Shown piece by piece: positions 27,998 through 36,914 of a stretch of 64,000 nt of DNA (the first letter of the stretch is position 1; each line of letters opens with the position of its first letter). A program made the translations under genes and the position numbers. The notes beneath the pieces were generated by a model. The model had not been told where the DNA came from, made no database searches, and was given only the letters and a program-made list of their open reading frames with translations. Origin of the DNA: Mycobacterium asiaticum (lineage in GTDB: Bacteria; Actinomycetota; Actinomycetes; Mycobacteriales; Mycobacteriaceae); assembly GCF_001673635.1 (NCBI RefSeq), contig NZ_LZMH01000083.1, forward strand, positions 124,001 to 188,000, read 5' to 3'.

Positions 27998-28057
27998 GCG
28001 AGCAGACGCAGAATCGCACGCGCGCGGCGCGCGCAGTGCGATTCTGCGTCTGCTCGC
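27998..28057. terminator. GAGCAGACGCA-family palindrome, copy 2
   Basis: Arms of 22 bases (27998-28019 and 28036-28057) pair exactly and contain GAGCAGACGCAGAATCGCAC. The 16-base centre is GC-only apart from one A and can itself fold. It lies between the AbiEi-like gene and the convergent transporter, so it would stop transcription from both sides. Confidence 0.75.
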
Positions 28058-28065
28058 CAAAACCC

Positions 28066-29457
28066 CTAACCGCCCACCAACAACCGCGCTTCCTCCTCGG
28101 TCTCGACCGAGGGCCCAGACCCCGGCAATGGCTTACCGGCTACCTCCGGCGTAAACAACAGCGTCACCACACCTACGCCCCCGGCGAACATCAGCATGTA
28201 AGCCGGCACCATCACATTGCCGGTGGCCGATATCAATGCCTGGGCGATCAGCGGCGTCACACCCCCAACCGTCGATATCGACAGGTTGTACGAAATCGCC
28301 AGCGCCCCATAGCGAACCTTGGTGGGAAACAACGCGGGCAGCGCCGAGGGTGTCGTGCTGTCAAAGCACAACTCCATCAGCCCTACTAGCAGCACACCGA
28401 TGAAGATCACCGGATATGCCGAGCCGTGCAGCATCAGCAAGAACGCCGGGATCGACGCCACGATCAGCAGCCCGCACCCCGTGCGCATGATCGGTTTCAC
28501 GCCGATCCGGTCCGACAGCTTCGCTACGAACACGATCGTCGCCATCAGCACGGCCAGTGTCGCCACGATCATCACCAGCGCGGGCGTCTCCGCAACATGC
28601 ACAACGGTTTTCAAGTAGGTGGGCAGGTAGCCGGTGACCATGAAGTCGGCAACCTGGGAGGTCAGCACCAGCGCAGCGCAGATCAGCATCGGCCGCCATT
28701 GCTCCACGACCGTGCGCCGGAACTGGTTGCCTTCCTCCTCGGCCTCCGCCTCCTGATGGGCTTGCTCGAAGGCCGGAGACTCGCCCAGCCGCAGCCGCAT
28801 GTACAGCGCGATCAAGCCCAGCGGTCCCGCCAGCAGCAGCGGCACCCGCCACCCCCAGGCCAGCCAGTCGTCGTCGGGTAGCCACGCCTGCAGCCCGGTG
28901 ACCAGGAACCCGGCCACCACGAAGCCGACCAGGTTGCCCAACGGCAGAAAGCCAACCAGCATGCCGCGCTTGCGGTCAGGTGCCTGCTCGACCAGGTAGG
29001 TCATCGCACCCACGAACTCGCCGCCGGTCGACAGACCCTGGAAGATCCGTGCGACGACAAGCAGGATCGGCGCCCAGATGCCGATCGTGCTATAGCCGGG
29101 CAGCAGGCCGCTCATCGTCGTCCCGACCGTCATCATCATGATGGTGATCACCAGGACGCGCTTGCGGCCGATGCGGTCACCGAGCGGGCCGAAGATCATG
29201 CCGCCAATCGGCCGCACCACGAACGCCGCCGCCAGCGTGCCGAAGGTGGCGATCAGATGGACGGCGCTGGCGCTGTTGCCTGGATAGAAGACCTGGGCGA
29301 TCGTAGTGGCGATGTAGCCGTAGACCCCGAAGTCGTACCACTCCATGACGTTGCCGATCGCGGTGCCCGTGATCGCTCGAGACATCGCGCTGGAATCCGT
29401 CACGGTGATCTCGTCACGCGTCCACTGCTGGGGAGGGCCAGAGGTGTTCATCGACAC
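28066..29457 (-). CDS. MFS metabolite:H+ symporter (ProP/KgtP type)
   Basis: A 463-residue, 12-helix transporter of the metabolite:H+ symporter family, which includes ProP, KgtP and ShiA. The N-terminal signature is GNVMEWYDFGVYGYIA, and the loop 2-3 motif is GPLGDRIGRKRVL. ARIFQGLSTGGEFVGA is the family motif in helix 4. The central loop is acidic (AEAEEEGN). The substrate could be an organic acid, osmolyte or sugar acid; sequence does not decide. GTG 29457 has an AGGGG site eight bases upstream and is preferred to ATG 29451. glpD1 starts upstream on the same strand; the 44-base gap makes co-transcription with glpD1 possible. Confidence 0.86.
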   Translation of the reverse strand: MSMNTSGPPQQWTRDEITVTDSSAMSRAITGTAIGNVMEWYDFGVYGYIATTIAQVFYPGNSASAVHLIATFGTLAAAFVVRPIGGMIFGPLGDRIGRKRVLVITIMMMTVGTTMSGLLPGYSTIGIWAPILLVVARIFQGLSTGGEFVGAMTYLVEQAPDRKRGMLVGFLPLGNLVGFVVAGFLVTGLQAWLPDDDWLAWGWRVPLLLAGPLGLIALYMRLRLGESPAFEQAHQEAEAEEEGNQFRRTVVEQWRPMLICAALVLTSQVADFMVTGYLPTYLKTVVHVAETPALVMIVATLAVLMATIVFVAKLSDRIGVKPIMRTGCGLLIVASIPAFLLMLHGSAYPVIFIGVLLVGLMELCFDSTTPSALPALFPTKVRYGALAISYNLSISTVGGVTPLIAQALISATGNVMVPAYMLMFAGGVGVVTLLFTPEVAGKPLPGSGPSVETEEEARLLVGG

Positions 29458-29501
29458 GTCTGTTACCCCTACTACAGGGGCTCGAACCAGCGGCGGCCGG
29501 G

Positions 29502-31040
29502 CTAACCCACTCCCGCCAGGAACTCCTCGGCCACCGACACGACCTTCTCGCGGTCACGCGGCACCAGGCCGATACGGGTGCGACGATCGAGGATGTCACC
29601 GACGTCGAGCGCGCCCTCGTGCGTCACGGCGTATTCGAATTCGGCCCGGGTGACGTCGATACCGTCGGCGACGAAGTCGGTGGGTCGCTCACACTTTGCG
29701 GAGGCGACGACCGTCGCCGACTCGGCGCCGTAGCGCGCCAGCAGCGAGTCGGGTATCCCCCGCCCCGGTCCCGCCGCCGGCCCCGGGTTCGCGGGAGCGC
29801 CGACCACCGGGAGGTTACGGGTCCGGCATGGGGCGGCGCGCAACTGTCGCAGGCTGATGGCGCGGTTCAGCACATCCTCTGCCATGTACCTGTATTCGGT
29901 GAGCTTGCCACCGACCACGCTGATGACGCCGGTCGGCGACTCGAAGACGGCGTGGTCGCGCGAGACGTCGGCGGTGCGGCCCGTGCCGGTGTCGATCAGC
30001 GGCCGCAGCCCGGCGTAGGAGCCGATGACGTCGGAGGTCGAGACGGCCGTGCCCAGCGCCGTGTTCACCGTGTCCAGCAGGAAGGAAACTTCAGCCGAAG
30101 ACGGTTCGGGCACGTCGGGAATAGCACCCGGCGCGTCCTCGTCGGTCAGCCCGAGATAGATCCGGCCCAGCTGCTCGGGCATCGCGAACACGAACCTGTT
30201 GAGCTCTCCAGGGATCGGAATCGTCAGCGCCGCAGTCGGATTGCCGAACGCACCCGCGTCGAACACCAAATGCGTTCCCCGACTTGGCCGTAACTTCAGC
30301 GCCGGGTCGATATCCCCGGCCCACACCCCCGCGGCGTTGATCACCGCACCGGCCGACACATCGAACGACTCGCCGCTGCGCTGGTCGGTCAACCGCACCG
30401 AGGTGGCGGTCGCCTCGGACGCGGCGACGTAAGTAATGATCCGCGCGCCATGCTGCGCCGCGGTGCGCGCGACGGCCGTCACCAGCCGGGCATCGTCGAT
30501 CAGCTGCCCGTCGTAGTTGAGCAGTCCCCCGGCCAGGCCTTCCCGCTGCACCGTGGGCGCCATCTCGACCACGCGGCTTGCCGAGATGCGCCGCGACCGG
30601 GGCAATGTCGACGACGAGGTACCCGCCAGCACCCGCAGCGCGTCACCCGCCAGAAAGCCGACCCGCACCAGCGCACGGCTCGCATGGTTCATCGACGGCA
30701 ACAGCGGAACCAGTTGCGGCATCGCATGAACCAGGTGCGGCGCGTTGCGGGACATCAGTATTCCGCGCTCCACGGCGCTGCGCCGGGCGATGCCGATGTT
30801 GCCGGTGGCCAGGTAGCGCAGCCCGCCGTGCACAAGTTTGGAACTCCACCGGCTGGTGCCGAACGCCAGGTCGCGCTTCTCCACCAGGGCGGTCCGTAGT
30901 CCGCGGGACGCTGCGTCCAATGCAATCCCGACACCGGTGATGCCGCCGCCGATCACGACGACGTCGAGCGCTTCGCCGTCGGCCAGCGCTTCGAGCTCGG
31001 AGGTGCGGCGGGCAGCGTTCAAGGCCGTGGAGTGATCCAT
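29502..31040 (-). CDS. glpD1: FAD-dependent glycerol-3-phosphate dehydrogenase GlpD1
   Basis: A 512-residue flavoprotein oxidising sn-glycerol-3-phosphate to dihydroxyacetone phosphate and passing electrons to the quinone pool. The FAD motif GGGITG lies at 31-36; GTSRWSSKLVHGGLRYL near residue 62 is the GlpD signature; the C-terminal helical domain contains VTRAEFEYAVTHEGALDV. The start is ATG 31040, overlapping the TetR gene's stop by one base. The position matches Rv2249c. The neighbouring regulator, and the alkyl-DHAP-synthase-like and lipid-kinase genes opposite, suggest glycerolipid metabolism as a local theme; regulation of glpD1 by the TetR protein is inference. Confidence 0.94.
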   Translation of the reverse strand: MDHSTALNAARRTSELEALADGEALDVVVIGGGITGVGIALDAASRGLRTALVEKRDLAFGTSRWSSKLVHGGLRYLATGNIGIARRSAVERGILMSRNAPHLVHAMPQLVPLLPSMNHASRALVRVGFLAGDALRVLAGTSSSTLPRSRRISASRVVEMAPTVQREGLAGGLLNYDGQLIDDARLVTAVARTAAQHGARIITYVAASEATATSVRLTDQRSGESFDVSAGAVINAAGVWAGDIDPALKLRPSRGTHLVFDAGAFGNPTAALTIPIPGELNRFVFAMPEQLGRIYLGLTDEDAPGAIPDVPEPSSAEVSFLLDTVNTALGTAVSTSDVIGSYAGLRPLIDTGTGRTADVSRDHAVFESPTGVISVVGGKLTEYRYMAEDVLNRAISLRQLRAAPCRTRNLPVVGAPANPGPAAGPGRGIPDSLLARYGAESATVVASAKCERPTDFVADGIDVTRAEFEYAVTHEGALDVGDILDRRTRIGLVPRDREKVVSVAEEFLAGVG

Positions 31041-31603
31041 CAGGACAGGTATCCGTTCAGTGAGTGGGTGAGTTCGGCGGCGAGTGCTTCGTCGTCGAGG
31101 ATCGGTTTGACGATGTCGGCGGATTGGATCGTCGACTGGGCGATCAGCAACACCATGGTGGCGAGCCGGCGCGGGTCGCCGGGCCGCACGCTGCCCGACC
31201 GCTGCGCGACTTCCAGCCGCGCCGCCATGCCTTCAATCAGGAACAACTGGCTGGCGCCAAGCCGTTCGGTGATGTAGACGCGCGCCAGCTCCGAGTGCAT
31301 CACCGACATGATCAGATCGTCGCGGCGCAACCGGTTGGCCACCGCGACCACCTGGTTCACCAGCCCCTCGCGGTCGTCGCCGTCGAAGGGCACCTCACGC
31401 ATCACCGCAGTGATGTGGTTGGTCAGCAAGGTCGACATGATCGACTGCGTGTCCGGCCAGCGGCGGTACACGGTCGGGCGGCTCACGCCGGCGCGCCGGG
31501 CGATCTCGGCGAGTGTCACCCGGTCGGCGCCGAAATTCACCACGCAGCTCGCAGCCGCGGCAAGTATGCGATCCCCGGTGTCCAAATTAGGATCGTTACT
31601 CAT
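31040..31603 (-). CDS. TetR-family regulator
   Basis: A 187-residue repressor-type protein. The N-terminal helix-turn-helix is AEIARRAGVSRPTVYRRWPD, followed by a ligand-binding helical domain with no recognisable effector signature. It corresponds to Rv2250c. Translation is coupled to glpD1 (TGATG). I start it at ATG 31603; ATG 31612 is also possible but would overlap the likely promoter. It diverges from the FAD oxidase with fewer than 30 bases between starts, so a single operator there could control both directions. TGTAA occurs twice in this gap (31615 and 31622 regions), a possible binding sequence. Confidence 0.87.
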   Translation of the reverse strand: MSNDPNLDTGDRILAAAASCVVNFGADRVTLAEIARRAGVSRPTVYRRWPDTQSIMSTLLTNHITAVMREVPFDGDDREGLVNQVVAVANRLRRDDLIMSVMHSELARVYITERLGASQLFLIEGMAARLEVAQRSGSVRPGDPRRLATMVLLIAQSTIQSADIVKPILDDEALAAELTHSLNGYLS

Positions 31604-31618
31604 TGACACCATGTGTAA

Positions 31619-31624
31619 TACTGT
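31619..31624 (+). promoter_or_regulatory. Putative -10 element for a leaderless start at 31630
   Basis: TACTGT fits TANNNT and ends five bases before ATG 31630, with no ribosome site in between. The same 17-base divergent gap must hold signals for the tetR-glpD1 side and has TGTAA in two direct copies. Confidence 0.4.
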
Positions 31625-31629
31625 AACGC

Positions 31630-33240
31630 ATGACGCACCTCGAGGAACACCTTCCGCCGATGAAATGGAACGCGTGGGGAGATCCCGCCGCCGCCAAGCC
31701 GCTCTCCGAGGGGATCCGGTCCCTGCTCAAGCAGGTTGTGGGCCTTGATGATTCGGAGCAAACCGAGCTGGAAGCCGACCAGGTGACGCTGCGCCCGACG
31801 GCTCTGTCGCAGGAGGACCAGGACGGGCTGGCCAAGATCGTCGGCCCTGAGTTCTTCCGCATCGCGGATCGCGACCGGTTGTTGCGCGCCGGCGGCAAGT
31901 CCACTCCGGACCTGCTGCGACGCAAAGACCGGGGCATCCAGGATGCTCCCGACGCGGTGCTGCTGCCGGGCGACGACGAGGCCGTCGCCGCCATCCTGGG
32001 TTACTGCTCCGATCGCGGCATCGCCGTCGTCCCATTCGGCGGTGGCACCAACGTCACCGGCGGACTGGATCCGACCCGCGGTCAGTTCGGCGCCGTGATT
32101 TCGCTGGATCTGCGGCGCTTCAACCAACTGCATTCCCTCGACGAGGTGTCCGGCATCGCTGAACTCGGCGGGGGCGTCACCGGCCCGGAGGCCGAACGGC
32201 TGCTCGGCGAGCGCGGCTTCTCGCTCGGGCATTTCCCGCAGAGCTTCGAGTACGCAACGATCGGTGGCTTCGCGGCGACGCGGTCCTCGGGTCAGGATTC
32301 GGCCGGTTACGGCCGCTTCAACGACATGATCCTGGGTCTGCGGCTGGTCACCCCCGTCGGCGTCTGGGACCTCGGACGAGTGGCCGCCTCAGCCGCCGGA
32401 CCCGACTTGCGCCAGTTGGCGATCGGGTCCGAAGGCACGCTCGGTGTCATCACCAAGGTGCGACTGCGAGTACATCGCGTGCCGGAAACGACCCGCTACG
32501 AGGCGTGGTCGTTCCCCGACTTCGCCACCGGCGTCGCAGCACTGCGCGCCGTCACCCAAACCGGCACCGGACCGACCGTCGTCCGGCTCTCCGATGAAGC
32601 CGAAACCGGTGTCAACCTGGCGACCCACGAAACGATCGGCGAGAACCAAAACAACGGTGGATGTTTGGGCCTGACGGTGTTCGAGGGTAGCGCGGAGCAC
32701 ACCGAGAGCCGGCACGCCGAGACCCGCGCGCTGCTGCAGGCCCACGGCGGCACATCGCTGGGTGAAGAGCCGGCCAAGACCTGGGAGCACGGCAGGTTCA
32801 GCGCACCGTATCTGCGTGATTCCCTGCTGGCCGCCGGCGCCCTGTGCGAGACGTTGGAGACCGCCACCGACTGGTCCAACATTCCCGCGCTCAAGGCCGC
32901 GGTGACCGAGGCGCTGACGTCCTCGCTAGCCGAATCCGGCACTCCGGCACTGGTGATGTGCCATGTCTCGCACGTTTACCCGACCGGCGCATCGTTGTAC
33001 TTCACCGTGGTGGCGGGCCAGCGCGGCAACCCACTCAAGCAGTGGTGGGCCGCCAAGCGAGCCGCCTGCGACGCGATCATGGCCACCGGCGGCACCATCA
33101 CCCACCATCATGCGGTGGGCGCCGACCACCGCGCGTGGATGCGCGACGAGGTCGGCGATCTGGGCGTGCAGGTGTTACGCGCGGTCAAGGCGACCCTGGA
33201 CCCGGCCGGAATCCTCAACCCCGGAAAGCTGATTCCGTGA
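31630..33240 (+). CDS. FAD-linked oxidase, alkyl-DHAP-synthase-like
   Basis: A 536-residue protein of the VAO/p-cresol methylhydroxylase flavoprotein family, close to alkyldihydroxyacetonephosphate synthase. The FAD-binding loop is VPFGGGTNVTGGL near residue 134, followed by TIGGFAATRSSGQDSAGYGR and QLAIGSEGTLGVIT. The C-terminal HHHAVGADHR is the His-rich motif of AGPS, and the end DPAGILNPGKLIP is typical. It matches Rv2251. True AGPS makes ether lipids by replacing an acyl group with an alkyl chain; whether mycobacterial members do so is unknown. The lipid kinase starts inside its stop codon, so the two are coupled. Confidence 0.88.
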   Translation: MTHLEEHLPPMKWNAWGDPAAAKPLSEGIRSLLKQVVGLDDSEQTELEADQVTLRPTALSQEDQDGLAKIVGPEFFRIADRDRLLRAGGKSTPDLLRRKDRGIQDAPDAVLLPGDDEAVAAILGYCSDRGIAVVPFGGGTNVTGGLDPTRGQFGAVISLDLRRFNQLHSLDEVSGIAELGGGVTGPEAERLLGERGFSLGHFPQSFEYATIGGFAATRSSGQDSAGYGRFNDMILGLRLVTPVGVWDLGRVAASAAGPDLRQLAIGSEGTLGVITKVRLRVHRVPETTRYEAWSFPDFATGVAALRAVTQTGTGPTVVRLSDEAETGVNLATHETIGENQNNGGCLGLTVFEGSAEHTESRHAETRALLQAHGGTSLGEEPAKTWEHGRFSAPYLRDSLLAAGALCETLETATDWSNIPALKAAVTEALTSSLAESGTPALVMCHVSHVYPTGASLYFTVVAGQRGNPLKQWWAAKRAACDAIMATGGTITHHHAVGADHRAWMRDEVGDLGVQVLRAVKATLDPAGILNPGKLIP

Positions 33241-34181
33241 CCGCAGAGGACTCGGTCACCGGCCGGTTGACCCGGCGCGAGATCGCCAAGGTGACCGCGC
33301 TGACCAATCCGCTGTCGGGCCACGGCGCCGCGGTCAACGCATCGCACCTGGCGATCGCCCGGCTCAAGCATCGCGGTATCGAGGTCGTCGAGATCGTCGG
33401 CGAAGACGCGGACGACGCCCGTTATCTGCTGGCCGCCGCGGTCGAGAAAGGCACCGACGCCGTGGTGGTCACCGGCGGCGACGGCGTCATTTCCAACGCG
33501 CTGCAGGTGTTGGCCGGCACCGATGTCCCGTTGGGCATCATTCCGGCGGGCACCGGCAACGACCACGCCCGCGAATTCGGCATTCCCACAAAGGATTCCG
33601 AGGCCGCCGCCGACGTCGTGGTGGACGGGTGGTCGGAAACCATTGACCTGGGCCGCATTCGCGATCGAAAGGGCACCAACAAGTGGTTCGGCACGGTGGC
33701 AGCCACCGGGTTCGACTCTCTGGTGACCGACCGGGCCAACCGGATGACCTGGCCGCACGGGCGGCTGCGCTACTACCTCGCAATGTTCGCCGAACTGTCA
33801 CAGCTGCGCCTGCTGCCGTTCCGGCTGGTGCTGGACGGAAAGCAGGAGATCGAGGCTGATCTCACCATGACCGCCTTCGGCAACATGCGAAGCTACGGCG
33901 GCGGAATGCTGATCTGCCCCAACGCCGATCGGACCGACGGCCTGCTCGATCTGACCATGGTCAAATCGGAGTCACGGACCAAGCTGATCCGCTTCTTCCC
34001 CACCGCCATCAAGGGCACCCATGTCGGACTCGACGAGGTAACCACCGCCCGGGCGAAAACCGTCGACGTGGAGTGCCCAGGGATCAACGTCTATGCCGAC
34101 GGCGACTTCGCGTGTCCGCTGCCGGCCGAGATCTCGGCGGTGCCGGCGGCACTGCGGGTGTTGCGGCCCAACCGGGTGTAA
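33237..34181 (+). CDS. Diacylglycerol/lipid kinase (DagK/LCB5 family)
   Basis: A 314-residue soluble lipid kinase. The nucleotide-binding motif VVVTGGDGVISNAL (GGDG at 80-83) and IIPAGTGNDHA (105-111) define the DAGK catalytic domain; the C-terminal beta-sandwich contains YGGGMLICPNADRTDGLLDL. It matches Rv2252, shown in M. tuberculosis to phosphorylate diacylglycerol and to affect phosphatidylinositol mannosides. The start is GTG 33237, overlapping the upstream stop by four bases. An ATG-started frame extending further upstream is shadow. With glpD1 and the AGPS-like gene it makes a glycerolipid-related group. Confidence 0.92.
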   Translation: MTAEDSVTGRLTRREIAKVTALTNPLSGHGAAVNASHLAIARLKHRGIEVVEIVGEDADDARYLLAAAVEKGTDAVVVTGGDGVISNALQVLAGTDVPLGIIPAGTGNDHAREFGIPTKDSEAAADVVVDGWSETIDLGRIRDRKGTNKWFGTVAATGFDSLVTDRANRMTWPHGRLRYYLAMFAELSQLRLLPFRLVLDGKQEIEADLTMTAFGNMRSYGGGMLICPNADRTDGLLDLTMVKSESRTKLIRFFPTAIKGTHVGLDEVTTARAKTVDVECPGINVYADGDFACPLPAEISAVPAALRVLRPNRV

Positions 34182-34212
34182 CGGCCGGGTCGCCGAGTGC
34201 GACATCTTCAGC

Positions 34213-34719
34213 ATGTTGGGCAAGTGCGCACTGGTTGCATCGGCAACATTGATCGCGCCGCTGTGTTCAACTCCCGCGGCTTACGCGAGCGAAGTCGCAT
34301 CCTGGAACGGCGAATACATCATGGTGCTCGGCGCCAATGCGAAGTCCGGCACCAGCATCGCGGCCGGCCAGAATGAGTTTGCCCATCGGACCAGTGTTTC
34401 CATCACTTCTAGTTGCACCGCGGGCGTATGCACCGCGACCGTCACCAATCCGCCGCCGCCCAAGAACGATTCAATGCCCAAGACCATCGAATTCACCTGG
34501 AACGGTGCGCAGTGGGTCCGGGAGATGACCTGGAATTGGGACTGTCTGCTGCCCGACGGAACCGTCGAATACGATCCGGCGAAGTCGATTACCGTCTACA
34601 CGCCGGGGCAGTACGGCATTCTCACCGGTGTCTTCCATACCGATATCGCCAGCGGCACCTGCCAGGGCAACGTTGACATGCCGGTGTCGGCGAAACCCGT
34701 GTCAGGACCGGTTACCTAG
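34213..34719 (+). CDS. Exported protein of unknown function, Rv2253-like
   Basis: A 168-residue protein with a signal peptide (MLGKCALVASATLIAPLCS, cleavage probably after TPAAYA near residue 25). The mature part carries SITSSCTAGVCTATVTNPPPP, with a close cysteine pair, then MTWNWDCLLPDGT and ASGTCQGNVDMP, so two disulfides are likely. The layout resembles other small secreted mycobacterial beta proteins. It matches the position of Rv2253. ATG 34213 is chosen because it begins directly with the signal peptide. The 31-base gap after the kinase gene allows co-transcription. Function unknown. Confidence 0.8.
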   Translation: MLGKCALVASATLIAPLCSTPAAYASEVASWNGEYIMVLGANAKSGTSIAAGQNEFAHRTSVSITSSCTAGVCTATVTNPPPPKNDSMPKTIEFTWNGAQWVREMTWNWDCLLPDGTVEYDPAKSITVYTPGQYGILTGVFHTDIASGTCQGNVDMPVSAKPVSGPVT

Positions 34720-34872
34720 TCAATCACCGCCCCGCGCCGTTACGGCCGTGGGCGGAAAATATGCGATTGACATACCTCGCCGAGGATTTGCTGGCAATTC
34801 CCCGGAACCGTGCAATTATGGGCCTGGTCACATCTTCCGCCGGTCAACATACTTTCAGGTGAGAGGTCCACG

Positions 34873-36843
34873 ATGTTGCAACTAATCGCCGCACCCGACC
34901 TGATTTCGGCAGCCGCGGCAAATGCGGCCGGTATCGGCTCCTCGATCGGGGTGGCAAACCTGGCGGCGCTGGCTCCGACCAGCACAGTGATGGCCGCCGC
35001 CGCGGACGAAGTATCAGAGGCGATCGCATCGCTGTTTTCCGGCCACGCCCTGGACTACCAGACGTTCAGTGCGCGGGTGGAGGCGTCGTATCTGCAGTTT
35101 GTACGAGCATTGAGCGCCGCCAGCGGTGCCTACGCCGCCGCCGAAGCGGCCAGCGCCGGCCCGCTGCAACCCGTTCTCGACGTCATCAACGCGCCGACGA
35201 ACTTCCTGTTGGGCCGGCCATTGATCGGCGACGGGACCAACGGCGTGGCCGGCACGGGGCAGGCCGGTGGGGACGGCGGGATCCTGTGGGGCAACGGCGG
35301 CACGGGTGGATCGGGTGGGGCCGGGCAAGCAGGTGGCCGCGGTGGCAATGCCGGTTTGATCGGTAATGGCGGCACGGGCGGCACCGGCGGTCTGCGCGGC
35401 GGCGTGGGCGGCGCCGGCGGCACCGGCGGGTGGTTGCTGGGCAACGGCGGAGCCGGCGGCACCGGAGGCTTCGGCGGCCACGTGTTCCCCTCAGGAATCG
35501 TCCCTGAGGGAGCCGGTGGAATCGGCGGACGAGCGTTGTCGTTATTCGGCAGCCCGGGCGCGAGCGGCAACGCCGGCACCTTCCTTCCGGTGACATTCAC
35601 AGATAACGAGCAGGCCGCCATCGCGTGGGCCTTGGCAACCCCTGACGCGAATTTCCTGCTGATCGGAACGGACGGAACAAATCTCGCCCGAGTCCTAGCC
35701 GATCCCGCCAACTTGCACTTCCGCGCGCTGATGGAACAGAGCGTCACGTCCGCATCGACGATCGTCGGGCACACCACCATCTCCAACCCGTCGTGGACGA
35801 CCATTCAGACCGGCGTGTGGGGCGAGACGACCGGGGTGACCAACAACATTTTCACCCCCTGGACGTACGACGACTGGCCGACCGTGTACAACCACCTCGA
35901 GAACGCCTACGGCGACGCCGTCAACACGACGGTCATCGCGGACTGGAAGGTCATCACCGACATCGCTGCAGCCGGCTCGAACCCGGCCGACCACTGGGAA
36001 TTCGTCCCGCAGGTCCCGGGCGATGCAAGCTGGGAACTGACGTCAAATCTGGTAGCTGAAAAGGCAATAACCGCGATTGGTGACGCCGATCCACTTGCGA
36101 GCAACCTAATCTTCGCGTACTTCACCGGTCCCGACGTCAACGCGCACGCCTTCGGTGGTGATTCGCCGCAGTACGCAGCCGCGCTGCGGAACATGGACGC
36201 CAATCTCGGTTACCACACCATTGGCGGTGGCGGATTGTTAGGCGCGGTAGCTCAATGGGAAGCCACCAACGGCGAGCAATTCTCCGTGCTCGTCGTCACC
36301 GACCATGGCGAACTAGGACCGCCCCAATTAGGCGGCATCACGCATGGCTTCCAATCCCCCATCGAGACAGCATCATTCGTGATCTTCGATCAGGCCTATA
36401 ACGATATGTACGACGGGTACATCAATAACTCATGGCAGATCGTCAGTTCGACACCGACAATTCTCGATCAGTTCAACCTGCCGCAGCTGCCCTATATGCA
36501 AGGCGCGCCCCTGACGAGCCCTGTCTTCGCCGGCACTTATGTGAATCCCGACCCCAACCTGTTCAGTGTGGTCACGGCCGATTTCGCCGCGCAGGGCTAT
36601 CCCGACATCGCGACCAACGTGAACCTGACAGCGCGCACGCTCGTCTCGTCGATTCCCTACCTGGCATATGAGCCGATAGCGGGCATCATTCATTCAGTGC
36701 CGGAATTCCTGCAGGTACCGGTCTCCTGGATCGGCGCCGGCGTGTACCAAGCCCTCAACATCCCGGCGCAGATGTTTGTCCGGTTCACCGGCGTGACCGG
36801 CAACGAAATCATCCCGCCGATACTGAACCCATTCCTCACCTAA
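34873..36843 (+). CDS. PE-PGRS-type protein fused to an alkaline-phosphatase-superfamily (NPP-like) domain
   Basis: A 656-residue protein. Residues 1-95 are a PE-like domain, although the Pro-Glu pair itself is replaced by PD (AAPDL). Residues 120-235 are a short PGRS-like region of GGxGG repeats. Residues 255-500 resemble a type I phosphodiesterase/nucleotide pyrophosphatase: Asp267 (IGTDGTN), Ser304 in ISNPSW at the nucleophile position, the TG..GETTGVTNN turn, Asp421/His425 (GPDVNAHAFG), Asp477/His478 (VVTDHGE) and His491 (THGF). All expected metal ligands are visible. PE proteins travel through type VII secretion to the surface, so a surface phosphodiesterase is inferred. A GAGAGG site precedes ATG 34873. 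The C-terminal 150 residues are unassigned. Confidence 0.85.
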   Translation: MLQLIAAPDLISAAAANAAGIGSSIGVANLAALAPTSTVMAAAADEVSEAIASLFSGHALDYQTFSARVEASYLQFVRALSAASGAYAAAEAASAGPLQPVLDVINAPTNFLLGRPLIGDGTNGVAGTGQAGGDGGILWGNGGTGGSGGAGQAGGRGGNAGLIGNGGTGGTGGLRGGVGGAGGTGGWLLGNGGAGGTGGFGGHVFPSGIVPEGAGGIGGRALSLFGSPGASGNAGTFLPVTFTDNEQAAIAWALATPDANFLLIGTDGTNLARVLADPANLHFRALMEQSVTSASTIVGHTTISNPSWTTIQTGVWGETTGVTNNIFTPWTYDDWPTVYNHLENAYGDAVNTTVIADWKVITDIAAAGSNPADHWEFVPQVPGDASWELTSNLVAEKAITAIGDADPLASNLIFAYFTGPDVNAHAFGGDSPQYAAALRNMDANLGYHTIGGGGLLGAVAQWEATNGEQFSVLVVTDHGELGPPQLGGITHGFQSPIETASFVIFDQAYNDMYDGYINNSWQIVSSTPTILDQFNLPQLPYMQGAPLTSPVFAGTYVNPDPNLFSVVTADFAAQGYPDIATNVNLTARTLVSSIPYLAYEPIAGIIHSVPEFLQVPVSWIGAGVYQALNIPAQMFVRFTGVTGNEIIPPILNPFLT

Positions 36844-36849
36844 TTAGGC

Positions 36850-36907
36850 CGAGCAGACGCAAAAGCCCCCGACACGCCGTGCGTGCGGGGGCTTTTGCGT
36901 CTGCTCG
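36850..36907. terminator. GAGCAGACGCA-family palindrome, copy 3
   Basis: Arms CGAGCAGACGCAAAAGCCCCC (21 bases, 36850-36870, given here as CGAGCAGACGC plus AAAAGCCCCC) and their exact complement (36887-36907). The centre contains CACGC/GCGTG, extending the stem. It fills the gap between the convergent PE and DUF3145 genes and has A4/T4 runs in the arms. Confidence 0.75.
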
Positions 36908-36914
36908 CGCAGAG

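Noticed and set aside
26972..28057. Insertion sequence with terminal inverted repeats
   Set aside because: Each palindrome is complete in itself and no transposase or target duplication is visible between them.
35220..35580. Repetitive GGCGGCACGGG-type units that might be taken for a repeat array or CRISPR
   Set aside because: They encode the GGxGG stretch of the PE_PGRS-like protein in one open frame; there are no uniform spacers.
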